Shown in pieces: positions 1 through 8,454 of a stretch of 54,479 bases of DNA. Origin of the DNA: an uncultured Lentisphaerota bacterium (lineage in GTDB: Bacteria > Verrucomicrobiota > Kiritimatiellia > CAIQIC01); the NCBI GenBank assembly GCA_903912445.1, contig CAIWHP010000097.1:1-54479 (forward strand), in the 5' to 3' direction. The stretch's first letter is position 1. Each line of letters opens with the position of its first letter. A program made the position numbers and the translations under genes. The notes below the pieces were generated by a model. That model had not been told where the DNA came from. It made no database searches and saw nothing but the letters and a program-made list of their open reading frames with translations.

Positions 1-586
1 CGCTGCTGCCCCATGCGGTCACGCCGGCGTACGCCGGCTCCTGGCCGAGCTTGGCCAGCGGTCCGGCATGTTGCCGTCCGTCTGCGGCCCAGAAAGTGTA
101 GGCATCGAAAAGGCGCTCATCGAGGCCGATGCGCGGCAAGGCCCAGCACGTGGCGGACGCCGGGACCGGTTCGCGCAGCGCAGGTTTGCACTGGGTGAGG
201 ACGCCCTCTTCGGTGCAGATGAAATGCAGTGTCGCCGTCGCGCCATCCAGCGGGTTCAGCAGCGCCGTCACGCCGACCACCACGGCAGGACCCAGCCGCC
301 GCTGCGTCAGCAACACGCGCGCTTGCAGCGTGGAGGCGAAGTGGTCACCGTCACCGACGCCGCATTCGACCGCGGCCTCTGGCTTGAGAATGCTGACCCA
401 TGACCCCGCGGCATCGCGCACTGCCCAGGCAAGGCCGAACGACTCCTTGTTGAACTGCACCTGGTACTTGGCGCCGGTCACTGTCAGGCTGTTGGGCGTC
501 TCGGCGATATCGAGCGCGCGCGCCGGGGCCAGGAACGCCAAGGCCGCGGCACCTGCGAGCAGCCGGAAGAGCGTAGAAATTTTCAT
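1..586 (-). CDS. Exported protein of unknown function, N-terminal part
   Basis: The reading frame is open from an ATG at 586 to the window edge, about 195 residues, so the C-terminus lies outside. It starts with a clear signal peptide (MKISTLFRLLAGAAALAFLAPARA) and continues with a beta-rich segment around 'SLTVTGAKYQVQFNKES'. That kind of N-terminal beta-sandwich is common in exported glycosidase-like proteins, but no family is recognised. It lies 79 bp downstream of the ParA-type gene, on the same strand. Export is well supported; any enzymatic role is a guess. Confidence 0.6.
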   Translation of the reverse strand, partial: MKISTLFRLLAGAAALAFLAPARALDIAETPNSLTVTGAKYQVQFNKESFGLAWAVRDAAGSWVSILKPEAAVECGVGDGDHFASTLQARVLLTQRRLGPAVVVGVTALLNPLDGATATLHFICTEEGVLTQCKPALREPVPASATCWALPRIGLDERLFDAYTFWAADGRQHAGPLAKLGQEPAYAGVTAWGSS

Positions 587-665
587 CGCGCGCATCTTAC
601 ACCACGGCCTGCCCGCCGAACAATCCGGCCACACAGTGCTTCAGCTGAAGGACGGTGTCCGGGGC

Positions 666-1649
666 TCAAACGGCTGCGGGCGGAACCGGGGCGGGTTCGG
701 CGCCGGGCTGCGGTACTGCCGCCGGCGCGGCGGCAGGAGCGGGCGCGGCTGCTGTATCGGATGCCGCGGCGGTGGCGCCGGGCCGGGGCAACGGCGGGGG
801 CAAGGTGTTGGCGATCAGGCCCGCCACGGTCTCGACCGCGGGCTCCTTCGGCGCGGCGCTGCCCGCCGCCTCGCACTTGCGGCGCTTGATGAACTCGCGC
901 GCGAGCTGGCGGTAGGCCGCGGCGCCGGTGCAGTGCTTGTCGTAGACGATGACCGGCTGGCCGTAGCTGGGCGCCTCGCTCAGGCGCACGCTGCGCGGGA
1001 TCAGGGTCTCATAGACCTTGTCGCCAAAATGCTTGCAGACTTCCGCGACGACCTGTTGCGCGAGGTTGGTGCGGCCGTCGTACATCGTCATCACGATGCC
1101 CTCGACCTCCAGCCGCGGGTTGGCGCCGCTCGCGCGCAACTGGCCGATGACCCGCTCGATCACGCTCAGGCCCTCGAGCGCAAAATACTCGCTCTGGATG
1201 GGGATCAAAATCGAATCCGCCGCGCACAGCGCATTCATCGTCAGGATACCGAGCGAGGGCGGGCAGTCCACGAGGATGACGTCGTGATGGTCGGCCGCGA
1301 GCAGCGGCGCGAGCGCGTCGGCGAAGCGGTGGAGGTAGCGGTCGGCGCGCGCAATTTCGATTTCCGCGCCGGCGAGGTCCACTTCGGAGGGGATCAGGTC
1401 GAGGTGCTCGACCGCGGTGGGCACGATCAGGTCGCGCGCCGGCACGGTGCCGAGCAGGGCGCGGTAGATGCTGCCGCCCTCGCGCTTTTCGATGCCGAAG
1501 CTGCTGGTCGCGTTGGCCTGCGGGTCGAGATCGATCAGCAGCACCTTCTGCCGCCGCTCCGCGAGGCAGGCGGCGAGATTGACCGTCGTCGTGGTTTTGC
1601 CCACGCCGCCCTTTTGGTTGGCTACTGCGATGACCCGGGTATGCGCCAT
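666..1649 (-). CDS. ParA/Soj-type ATPase with Ala/Pro-rich tail
   Basis: A 327-residue ParA/MinD-superfamily P-loop ATPase. It has the deviant Walker A motif KGGVGKTT at about residues 13-20, the 'LLIDLDPQANAT' strand near 37-48 and Walker B 'VILVDCPPS' near 124-132. These match chromosome or plasmid partition ATPases, which bind DNA non-specifically and move cargo. The start is the ATG at 1649; an upstream in-frame extension adds 26 residues without family similarity. The last 75 or so residues are a low-complexity Ala/Pro tail, unusual for Soj. No parB follows; the next gene encodes an exported protein. It could serve partition or position another protein. Confidence 0.85.
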   Translation of the reverse strand: MAHTRVIAVANQKGGVGKTTTTVNLAACLAERRQKVLLIDLDPQANATSSFGIEKREGGSIYRALLGTVPARDLIVPTAVEHLDLIPSEVDLAGAEIEIARADRYLHRFADALAPLLAADHHDVILVDCPPSLGILTMNALCAADSILIPIQSEYFALEGLSVIERVIGQLRASGANPRLEVEGIVMTMYDGRTNLAQQVVAEVCKHFGDKVYETLIPRSVRLSEAPSYGQPVIVYDKHCTGAAAYRQLAREFIKRRKCEAAGSAAPKEPAVETVAGLIANTLPPPLPRPGATAAASDTAAAPAPAAAPAAVPQPGAEPAPVPPAAV

Positions 1650-1772
1650 GTTGGTGTCCTGAAAAACTGGCGCGGAGCATACGCTGCTGCGGAAGCCGGT
1701 TTCAAGTTGCAAGTTGCGGGTGGCCAAGGATGGCCAGCCCCGGGCGCCCTCAAGAGCGCCCCGCCACGCGGC

Positions 1773-2672
1773 TCAGGGCTTGAGGCTTTCGAGCAGCTGA
1801 CGCACCGCGGGAGCGCACGGGCTGCGCACGATAAACACCAGTTCGGCGGGCGCCTCGCCGGCGGCCTCTTCCTGTTGCCAGCCGGACGAGGAATAATCAA
1901 CGTGCATACAGCGACCGTCGCGGAAGGCAAAGCCTTTGATGCGGAAGATTTCGTTGTGCACGGCGGCGACGGCGGCGCGGAATTTGTTCCAATCCAGCGC
2001 GTGCGGCACAGGCACGGCAAAGCTTTCGAAATGCGGGTCGCGGCAGGGTGCGAGCTCGCCGTGGGCGGCGCCGGCTGGCGCCAGCGCGAAGACGTCCACG
2101 TTGGCGGCGCAGTAGCTGGTGCGCGTGATGGCGAGCGCGGGGTTGAGCGCGCGCAGCGCGGCCTCGGTCTGCTCGATGAGCAGGGCGGGATAGAGATCGG
2201 TCTTGTTGAGCAGCGCGTGGCTGGCGGCCTCGACCTGGGCGCGGATGTTCGGCAGCGTGTGCAGCAGCTTCAGGAAGGTGCCGGGGTCCACAATCGCGGT
2301 GACGGAGACGAGCTGATAGATGGCGTCGAGCCGGGCCTCGCGCAGCAGCGTGCCGGCGACGGCCGGATTGGCCATGCCGCTGGCCTCGACGACGACGCCC
2401 TCGACCGGCGCCGCGGGCGAGCCAAAGCGGGCGGGCAGATCGCGCAGGCTGGCGATGAACTCCGTGACCAGACAGCGGCAGAAGATGCTGCCGCCGGCGA
2501 TGGAGAGCACATCAGGAGTCTCGCTGCCGAGCAGGGCGGCATCCACGTCGTGCGCGGAGAATTCGTTGACGAGCCAGACCAGCTTGCGGCCTTGGTAGCG
2601 GCCGGCGAGCTGCTTGAGGTACGTCGTCTTGCCGCTGCCCAGGAAGCCGGTGACGAGCGCGAGGGGGATCAT
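1773..2672 (-). CDS. CobW/COG0523-type GTPase (metal chaperone-like)
   Basis: A 299-residue G3E-family GTPase. It has Walker A GFLGSGKT at residues 9-16, a 'VVVEASGMANP' segment near 93-103 and the guanine-specificity motif NKTD near 156-159. Family members deliver zinc, cobalt or nickel to target enzymes. The usual metal-binding CxCC signature is altered here to GGSIFCRC (residues 60-67), so two of the cysteines remain in a C-x-C arrangement. Its ATG overlaps the stop of the UroD-thioredoxin gene (ATGA at 2669-2672), which argues that the two are made together. A plausible job is metal loading of that methyltransferase-like partner; this is inference. Confidence 0.82.
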   Translation of the reverse strand: MIPLALVTGFLGSGKTTYLKQLAGRYQGRKLVWLVNEFSAHDVDAALLGSETPDVLSIAGGSIFCRCLVTEFIASLRDLPARFGSPAAPVEGVVVEASGMANPAVAGTLLREARLDAIYQLVSVTAIVDPGTFLKLLHTLPNIRAQVEAASHALLNKTDLYPALLIEQTEAALRALNPALAITRTSYCAANVDVFALAPAGAAHGELAPCRDPHFESFAVPVPHALDWNKFRAAVAAVHNEIFRIKGFAFRDGRCMHVDYSSSGWQQEEAAGEAPAELVFIVRSPCAPAVRQLLESLKP

Positions 2673-4042
2673 GGGGCTTTCTTCTCGGCGATTTTGGCCT
2701 CGATGGCGGCTACGAGCGTGTTCTGGTCGGGGATGAGCGAGGCGAAGGCCACCACGCCGTCGAGGCAGATGGTCGGGATGTTCTTCACCCCGAGCCGCGT
2801 CATGATGCCGATGCCCTCGCGGCTGGTGATGCGATGCTCCCTGACGAGCGCCGGCTGCGAGACCCGCTTGTTGGCGCGGTGCACCGCATCCATCATGTAT
2901 TGGCATGGCGCGCAGGAGGCCGAGTCGAGCGTGATGACATCGATGGTCACATGCGGCTCGTGGGCGTAGTCGGGCAGCGGCACCTCGGAGGCGTGCGCCG
3001 CGCTCTTCGCGATGAGCGTGCGCTTGGCGACCTCGCGGTGGTAGCCGTCGTGGACCATCTCGGCGATGGCGGCGAGGTTCTTCTCCGGCGTGTGGAAGGG
3101 GAGGTCGCAGCCGGGCGCGAGCACGAACCCGCAGCCACCGCCCACATCGATGCAGCGGATGGCGTCGAGCTGCGCATCCTCCTCGTCGCCGAGCAGGAGC
3201 ACGCTGGTCAGCTTGAGGTTGCCGCCGAAGGACTTGTTGCGGCCGCGGGTGAAGTCGCGGATGCTCTCCAGCGCGATGTTTTCGTCAATGGAGATGTTGT
3301 TGCAGTTGGTGCGGCACATGGCCTCGAGGTTGCGTGTCGCATCGCCGCAGACGAAGAGCGAGGACAGCGCCTTGCGATCGCGCACGAACGCGAAGATCTG
3401 GTTGACGGCCGGCGTGACGAACAGGTCGAAGTGCTCCGCCGAGATCTGGCTGGTCATCGGGTCCACGACGGCAATCACGTCGGCGCCGTTGTCGAGGTAG
3501 GCCTGGGCCACCTTCTGGCCGACGGAGGCGCAGAAGCCGATGACGGCCTTGACGTAGTCGGGATGGTCGAACATCTGGAGGAAGATTTCGTTGCCCATCA
3601 GGTGCAGGGCCAGCGTGAACGGGCCGCAGATCAGGCCGTAGAGCGCGATGTCGTCGCCCATTTCTTTTTTCGCCGCGCGCAACGTGTCCATCACGAGCGG
3701 AAAACGGCCCATGCTCGGATCGAACACCGGCAAAGACACCAGCGACTTGCCCTGCTCCAGCGGATGCGTGCACACCGAGGGCGGTGTCTGGTCGGCCCAG
3801 TGCAGCTCGCAGCCGAGCACCTCGGCCTCGAGTTGGAGATCGAACACCACGGGCAGGCCGTCGGGCTGATACAGCTCGCGCGCGCGGCGCAGGCCGGCGA
3901 GCATCAGCTCGCTCGACTGGAGATATTCGCGGGCGGTTTTACCGAGGAGCTGCGCGCCGTGGACGCCGACGAAGGGGACCCAGGCGGGCCGCGACGTGGT
4001 TTCGTTGCGCAGGGCCTTGAGCAGCAGGTCGCGTGAATTCAT
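2669..4042 (-). CDS. UroD-family (MtaA/CmuA-like) protein fused to a thioredoxin-like domain
   Basis: A 457-residue two-domain protein. Residues 1 to about 350 have the uroporphyrinogen decarboxylase fold, in the branch used by corrinoid-dependent methyltransferases; 'FVCGDAT' near 230-236 corresponds to the conserved Cys loop that binds zinc in that branch. Residues about 361-457 form a small thioredoxin-like domain with a CAPC motif (377-380) and the cis-Pro region 'VKNIPTICLDG'. It is not haem-pathway HemE, because it lacks the HemE N-terminus and carries the extra domain. A GGAAG ribosome site precedes the ATG at 4042. Its end overlaps the CobW-type gene. No corrinoid-binding protein gene is visible nearby, so the methyl donor is unknown. 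Confidence 0.8.
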   Translation of the reverse strand: MNSRDLLLKALRNETTSRPAWVPFVGVHGAQLLGKTAREYLQSSELMLAGLRRARELYQPDGLPVVFDLQLEAEVLGCELHWADQTPPSVCTHPLEQGKSLVSLPVFDPSMGRFPLVMDTLRAAKKEMGDDIALYGLICGPFTLALHLMGNEIFLQMFDHPDYVKAVIGFCASVGQKVAQAYLDNGADVIAVVDPMTSQISAEHFDLFVTPAVNQIFAFVRDRKALSSLFVCGDATRNLEAMCRTNCNNISIDENIALESIRDFTRGRNKSFGGNLKLTSVLLLGDEEDAQLDAIRCIDVGGGCGFVLAPGCDLPFHTPEKNLAAIAEMVHDGYHREVAKRTLIAKSAAHASEVPLPDYAHEPHVTIDVITLDSASCAPCQYMMDAVHRANKRVSQPALVREHRITSREGIGIMTRLGVKNIPTICLDGVVAFASLIPDQNTLVAAIEAKIAEKKAP

Positions 4043-4069
4043 GGGCGCTTCCTTCCCGTGTGTTTATCC

Positions 4070-4088
4070 GGCGCCATACCGTGGCGCC
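4070..4088. repeat. Perfect hairpin between genes
   Basis: Arms GGCGCCA and TGGCGCC flank a 5-base loop. The hairpin sits between the stop of the gene at 4135-7062 and the start of the UroD-thioredoxin gene. No T-run follows on the minus strand, so it is not a standard intrinsic terminator. It could stabilise or process mRNA, or be an operator. Confidence 0.45.
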
Positions 4089-4134
4089 TGTGTGCCGATA
4101 CCTTTTTCATAGCAGAAAAGAGGAAGTGCAGGAA

Positions 4135-7062
4135 TCACTTTTTTCCCGGCGACCAGACCACCACGGTCTGGTTAAGCCGCGGTGCGGTGGCGGGCCAGAA
4201 GAGTTGGGCACCGGCGGCGGTTTCCGCCTGGATGTAATATTCGAGGTCGGTCTTGGCCTTGAACTGCGCCGTGTAGACGGCGCGCGTCTCGCGCTTGAGC
4301 GGCACGGCCTCGAACGCGCCCGTGCCGAGCGGACGCCAGAACAGCGTGGCGCTCGTCACCGGTTGCTGGTCGAGCGCGAAGACCTTCAGCTTCAGCCACT
4401 CGTTCTTGGCCGCGAGCGTGCGCACGGCGGGCACGGTCAGGCGCGCGGGGCCGGTATAGGCCTTGCTCAAGGCGATGGCGCTGGGCAGCGGTTCGCCGGC
4501 GATTTTCTCCAGCTCTGCGTCGTGCTGGGTCAGGAACTTGAGCTGGATGCGGCTGTGCTGTTCGAGGTTGGCGAGCGTGCCGAGTTCGCCGGGCGTATCG
4601 GTGGCGGCCACCTGCCAGCCGATCATCCGCTCCCACGCGCGGGCGAGCTCGATGCGCAGCTGGGCGGCGGCGAGGATCAGCGGCCTGCGCTTCTCGGAAT
4701 CCTTTTCGGATTTGATCGGCGGAAGTGCCCGGTCTAACTCGGCACGCCGACACGCGACCTCGGCGAGCGCGGCCATGTAGCGATAGGTGTTCAGCCAATA
4801 GTCGAAGCGCTCGCGGTTGCCCGCGCCCTGCACCTGCGATCGCAGCGCGGCGAGTTCATCCACGAAGGCATACTTCGTCTTTACCGCCGACCATGGCCTT
4901 TGCTCGATCTTGATACCGCCGGGTCCGTGGAGCCACGTTGTCGGCTCCGGCAGCTGCGTGCCGTCAAGCTTGGCCAGCAACTGTCCGGCGGACTCCGCCA
5001 CCTCCGCGCCGAAGTGCGCGCGGGCGAAGTCGGCGTAGAAGGCGGCGACCGGCATCGTGCGGTCGCGGCGCGGGTTGTTGTTGTGATCGGCGGCCGTGTC
5101 GGCCTCGTAGCCGGCGACAGCGCCGCCACCGCAGTTGAGCTTGCGTTGGAAGGTGGCGTTGCTGATGACGATGCCGGCGATGCACGGATATTCGACCTCG
5201 CTGGTGAAATCGATGCGCAGCTGGCCATTGGTCACCGCAACCTCGCTGAAGGGATAATCGAGCGCCTTGTTCTGCCCGGCCTTCGCGAAGAGATCGAGGT
5301 GCTCGAGCACCTGCCGGCCCTGCAGTTTGACGCCGAAGACGCGCTTGCCGGGAGCGGTGTAGTGCGGCTCGTTGAATTTGAGCGTGACGGCGTAGCTGCC
5401 GTTCGGGACTTCGAGGCGAAAGGCGCTCATGTTGTAGCGCACGTTCTGGTAGACCGCGGGCACATCGGCGCCGGCGACCGGCGCGTTGAAGTGCGCCGCC
5501 GTGCCGCCCACGGCGCCGAGGACGAGGCTGTCGTCCAACTCGACGGGCTCCAGCTTGTAGGCGGCAGGCATCCACGACTGGTCCCAGGCGGCTTCGGCGA
5601 GCGCGGCCACGTTCAGCATCATCTGCTTGGTCCGCCAGTGAATGCCGAGCAGGCCGGTGCACCCCAGCAGCCGCGCGTCGACGGCATCGGTGCGCATCCG
5701 GCCCGCCCAGGGCTGCGGCGCGACGAGGTTCGGGTCGTTCTCCATCCACGGGATCACCCACTTCGGCCGGTTGCTGACCTTGGCGAAACCGGCTTCGTCC
5801 GGCGCGTGGCCCACCTGCCGGTTGATGCAGCTCATCGGACATTCCGGCGGCAGAAGCCTGTCGAGCGCCGCGCGGTCGCCCTGCGGGCCGAGCACCCAGC
5901 CGCAGGTCGCCAGCGTGAACGGCTTGCCGATGTCATTCAGTGCCCCGAGCGCAGCGTTGATGTCCGCGATGGTCGCCGCGAGCTCCTCCGGCTTGTTCCC
6001 TTTCCAGGTCCAGTTCTCCGGCGTCCAGAGCCAGTAGTAGTCTACCGGCGAAACCTTCGCGATGCGGCGGAACATACCCGTGTAGAGTTCGCGCACGACG
6101 GCGGGATCCTTCGGGTCCTTGCCTTGCTGCTTCAGGCGTTCCTGCACGAGCTTCGGAATCGTCAGCGGCGTCTCGGTGCCGATGCACGTCTTCACGCCGA
6201 GCGTGCGTGCCTGGGCGAACACGACCGCCATCTGGGCGGCGACCTCGTCGAACAGCGCGTTGCATTGCAGCGGCGTATTCGGCGCCGGCATCCGGCCGTG
6301 CAGCACGTCCGGTCCGTAGTCGTTGCGCTCGAACAGCTGGTTCGCGCCGGCGCAGAAGTCGTCGGCCTTCATCGCGGCATAGCCCCACATGCCGGTGCGC
6401 GACGTGTTGGCCCACGTCGCCGGATAGCTGAAGTCCACGCGGCCCTTGCGGTCGAGGTCCTGCGGCAGGCCGATCCACACCAGCGGCTCCGGGCCGACGC
6501 CGCCCTCGGGATAGCAGTGCAGTCCGAAGAAGTTCATCCGTAGCTTGGCCAGCTGCCCGATGTAGACGAGGTAGTCGTCCTGGTTCCACCAGTCCGGGCC
6601 TTCCGGGAAATCGTGGAACGGCTGGATGCCGCGCGTCGCGAAGAGCGGCTTCCCGTCCTCGGTCACATCCGGCAGCGCCGCGAGCCGCTCGTCGGGGATC
6701 ACGTCCCCGTGCAGGTAGAAGCGCACGCCGAGCTTTTCCGCGAACCGGTACGCGCCGTAGAGCGTGCCCAGTCCGCTGCCGCCGGAGATCGTCCAGACCC
6801 GCCGGTCGTCCGGCGTCGCCGTCTTGATCGTGTATGCCTCCGCGCCGAGCGCCGGATCGATGGCCAGCACGATCGCCTCTCCGCTATCCGGCCGTTCCGG
6901 CGCCAGCGCCGGCAACGCGCCGGTGCGCAGATAGACGTAGCGCGTCACCTCCTTCGCCGCCAGCTGCGTCTGCGGCGCGGCATCCCGCGGGCATACCACC
7001 ACCGGCGCGGCTGGTGCCTGAATGCACGCCGCCAGCAACACAGCCAATGTTCTCAACTTCAT
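4135..7062 (-). CDS. Exported glucuronidase-like (GH67-N/DUF4838) and malectin-domain protein
   Basis: A 975-residue exported protein starting at MKLRTLAVLLAACIQAPAA. The first 130 residues match the alpha-glucuronidase N-terminal type of domain ('SGGSGLGTLYGAYRFAEKLG'). A large TIM-barrel-like DUF4838 region follows ('WWNQDDYLVYIGQLAKLRMN', 'YYWLWTPENWTWKGN'). Next is a malectin-like carbohydrate-binding module around residues 530-640 ('FRLEVPNGSYAVTLKFNEPH', 'LRIDFTSEVEYP'), and a helical and beta C-terminus. This arrangement is typical of exported hydrolase-like proteins of Verrucomicrobiota and Bacteroidota; activity is not proven. The ATG at 7062 is preferred because the 20-residue upstream extension is only translated palindrome repeat (SKVWK). 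Confidence 0.75.
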   Translation of the reverse strand: MKLRTLAVLLAACIQAPAAPVVVCPRDAAPQTQLAAKEVTRYVYLRTGALPALAPERPDSGEAIVLAIDPALGAEAYTIKTATPDDRRVWTISGGSGLGTLYGAYRFAEKLGVRFYLHGDVIPDERLAALPDVTEDGKPLFATRGIQPFHDFPEGPDWWNQDDYLVYIGQLAKLRMNFFGLHCYPEGGVGPEPLVWIGLPQDLDRKGRVDFSYPATWANTSRTGMWGYAAMKADDFCAGANQLFERNDYGPDVLHGRMPAPNTPLQCNALFDEVAAQMAVVFAQARTLGVKTCIGTETPLTIPKLVQERLKQQGKDPKDPAVVRELYTGMFRRIAKVSPVDYYWLWTPENWTWKGNKPEELAATIADINAALGALNDIGKPFTLATCGWVLGPQGDRAALDRLLPPECPMSCINRQVGHAPDEAGFAKVSNRPKWVIPWMENDPNLVAPQPWAGRMRTDAVDARLLGCTGLLGIHWRTKQMMLNVAALAEAAWDQSWMPAAYKLEPVELDDSLVLGAVGGTAAHFNAPVAGADVPAVYQNVRYNMSAFRLEVPNGSYAVTLKFNEPHYTAPGKRVFGVKLQGRQVLEHLDLFAKAGQNKALDYPFSEVAVTNGQLRIDFTSEVEYPCIAGIVISNATFQRKLNCGGGAVAGYEADTAADHNNNPRRDRTMPVAAFYADFARAHFGAEVAESAGQLLAKLDGTQLPEPTTWLHGPGGIKIEQRPWSAVKTKYAFVDELAALRSQVQGAGNRERFDYWLNTYRYMAALAEVACRRAELDRALPPIKSEKDSEKRRPLILAAAQLRIELARAWERMIGWQVAATDTPGELGTLANLEQHSRIQLKFLTQHDAELEKIAGEPLPSAIALSKAYTGPARLTVPAVRTLAAKNEWLKLKVFALDQQPVTSATLFWRPLGTGAFEAVPLKRETRAVYTAQFKAKTDLEYYIQAETAAGAQLFWPATAPRLNQTVVVWSPGKK

Positions 7063-7082
7063 GCTCGCTCTCCGTTCGCGAC

Positions 7083-7165
7083 TTTTCCAAACCTTGGAAA
7101 CCGCTGCAGCAATTTCTTCCAAGCCTTGGGAAAAGTCACGCTCCGCTTTTCCACGGCTTGGAAAC
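7083..7165. repeat. Three-unit palindrome array, 32-bp pitch
   Basis: Three palindromes of the TTTCCAAnnnTTGGAAA type are centred at 7092, 7124 and 7156, exactly 32 bp apart. They fill the gap between the stop of the sialidase-fold gene (7168) and the start of the next gene (7062). The array is clearly homologous to the one at 8366-8452, including parts of the spacers. In RNA each unit could form a short hairpin. Confidence 0.85.
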
Positions 7166-7167
7166 TT

Positions 7168-8349
7168 TCACTTCGCCACGATCTGCAAGGTGTGGGCCGG
7201 CTTCCCTGTGGCAACGCTTTCCTCCGGGATCTTGGCCACCGCGATCTCCTTGGGGAGGTTCGGCCCGCGGACGCCGCGCCCGTGATCGTAAGCCACATAC
7301 ATGGTGCCGTCATACTTCCCCTGCGCGTCGGTGCCGAAGGCGACATTCGGGTAGGAGGTGCCCGGATCGGTTCGCGGATCAAAAACGTAATAATGCGGCC
7401 AGGTTTTACCGCCATCGTCCGACAAGGCCACACACATATTGATCCGGCTTTTCGCCATCCGGTTGAACGCGAGGACCAACCGGCCGGAAGGGGAGCGGGC
7501 AAGGTCGGCTTTCGTACTGGTGGCATTGGGATGGGCTGTGAAGGCGATGGGCGTGTCCCAAGTTTTCCCGCCGTCGGCGCTCCGGGTCATGTACTGGCTC
7601 CCGGTGGTCCGGAAGCAGGCGAGGATGTTCCCCTTGCTGGTTTCCGCGAGGGAGACTTCGAAGCAGGAATTCAGGCTGCCATCGGCGGCGGCATAGGGCA
7701 GCCGGGAAACCAGTTCGGTCTTGATCTGGTCGTTGGTGATGGAGAGCACGCGATGGAGTTTCATGCCCATGGAGTCTGGCCAAGGCGGCGGTGTCGATGT
7801 GTTTTGATTGGCGGTAAAATAGATCTGCCCGCCGATGAGCGCGGGACTCCCGACGAAGCCGTAATCGATGAAGGCGGGCGGGCCAAAGGCAAAGGGCTCC
7901 GTCTGCGCCAGCGGATTCTTCAGCAGCACGGACCAGGTGCTGCGGGTGCGGCCTTTTTGTCCGGACACCGGGATGAGCAGGAGGAGGGGCCCTTCCGGCG
8001 TGGCGATCAGACGCGGGTCAATCACGCTTTGTGCCGCCACGATGGGGCTGGGGATGAAATACGCGATCTCCTTCCAAGTTTTGCAGTCGTCGTCCGACAT
8101 CGCGAGCGTGTTGTAGCAGCCGGTGCCCTCGCCGGAGATGCCGGGCCGGCCTTTGTTGACGCCATACCAGATACAAAACCAGCGCGTGCCGACCCGCGCG
8201 ATGGCGGGGATCTGCTGGCTGACGCGTTTCCCGTAGGTGGCCGTGTCGGTGGAGATGACGAACGGATCCGTCGGCACCGGCGCGTTCGCGCCCGCCAGCG
8301 CCGCGGTTGAGAGCAGTAACAGCAGCGCCATCGTTTTTCTCAGCAGCAT
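7168..8349 (-). CDS. Exported sialidase-fold (BNR-repeat) protein
   Basis: A 393-residue protein with signal peptide 'MLLRKTMALLLLLSTAALAG'. It has several Asp-box-like repeats: 'SDDDCKTW', 'SADGGKTW' and 'SDDGGKTW'. These define the six-bladed sialidase/neuraminidase beta-propeller fold, but many Asp-box proteins act on other sugars or only bind. The catalytic arginine triad of true sialidases cannot be confirmed by eye. The start is the ATG at 8349; a 9-residue upstream extension comes from the neighbouring repeat region. The stop codon lies just inside the end of the 7083-7165 array. Confidence 0.78.
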   Translation of the reverse strand: MLLRKTMALLLLLSTAALAGANAPVPTDPFVISTDTATYGKRVSQQIPAIARVGTRWFCIWYGVNKGRPGISGEGTGCYNTLAMSDDDCKTWKEIAYFIPSPIVAAQSVIDPRLIATPEGPLLLLIPVSGQKGRTRSTWSVLLKNPLAQTEPFAFGPPAFIDYGFVGSPALIGGQIYFTANQNTSTPPPWPDSMGMKLHRVLSITNDQIKTELVSRLPYAAADGSLNSCFEVSLAETSKGNILACFRTTGSQYMTRSADGGKTWDTPIAFTAHPNATSTKADLARSPSGRLVLAFNRMAKSRINMCVALSDDGGKTWPHYYVFDPRTDPGTSYPNVAFGTDAQGKYDGTMYVAYDHGRGVRGPNLPKEIAVAKIPEESVATGKPAHTLQIVAK

Positions 8350-8365
8350 AGCTTCGTTCCGATCT

Positions 8366-8452
8366 GGTTTTTCCAAGGTCTGGAAACCGCAGCCACTAGT
8401 CTTCCCAATGCTTGGGAACAGTCACGCTTTGCTTTGCCAAGGCTCGGAAACT
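8366..8452. repeat. Three-unit palindrome array, 32-bp pitch
   Basis: Palindromes are centred at 8378, 8410 and 8442, exactly 32 bp apart. The third has two changes from the consensus. The spacer 'AGTCACGCT' and the end 'GGAAACTTT..CAC' match the array at 7083-7165, so the two arrays share an origin. As there, the stop codon of the adjacent gene (8455) falls right at the array end. Confidence 0.85.
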
Positions 8453-8454
8453 TT

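Noticed and set aside
129-2969. A 946-codon plus-strand open frame
   Set aside because: It lies antisense to the ParA, CobW and UroD genes, all with clear family motifs. Its product is Arg/Gly/Ala-rich without domains, as expected of antisense frames in GC-rich DNA.
2669-4042. HemE of haem synthesis
   Set aside because: The conserved HemE N-terminal Arg-rich segment is missing, a Cys loop typical of methyltransferases is present, and a thioredoxin domain is fused.
4070-4088. Intrinsic terminator
   Set aside because: The stem is short and no T-run follows on either strand in the required position.
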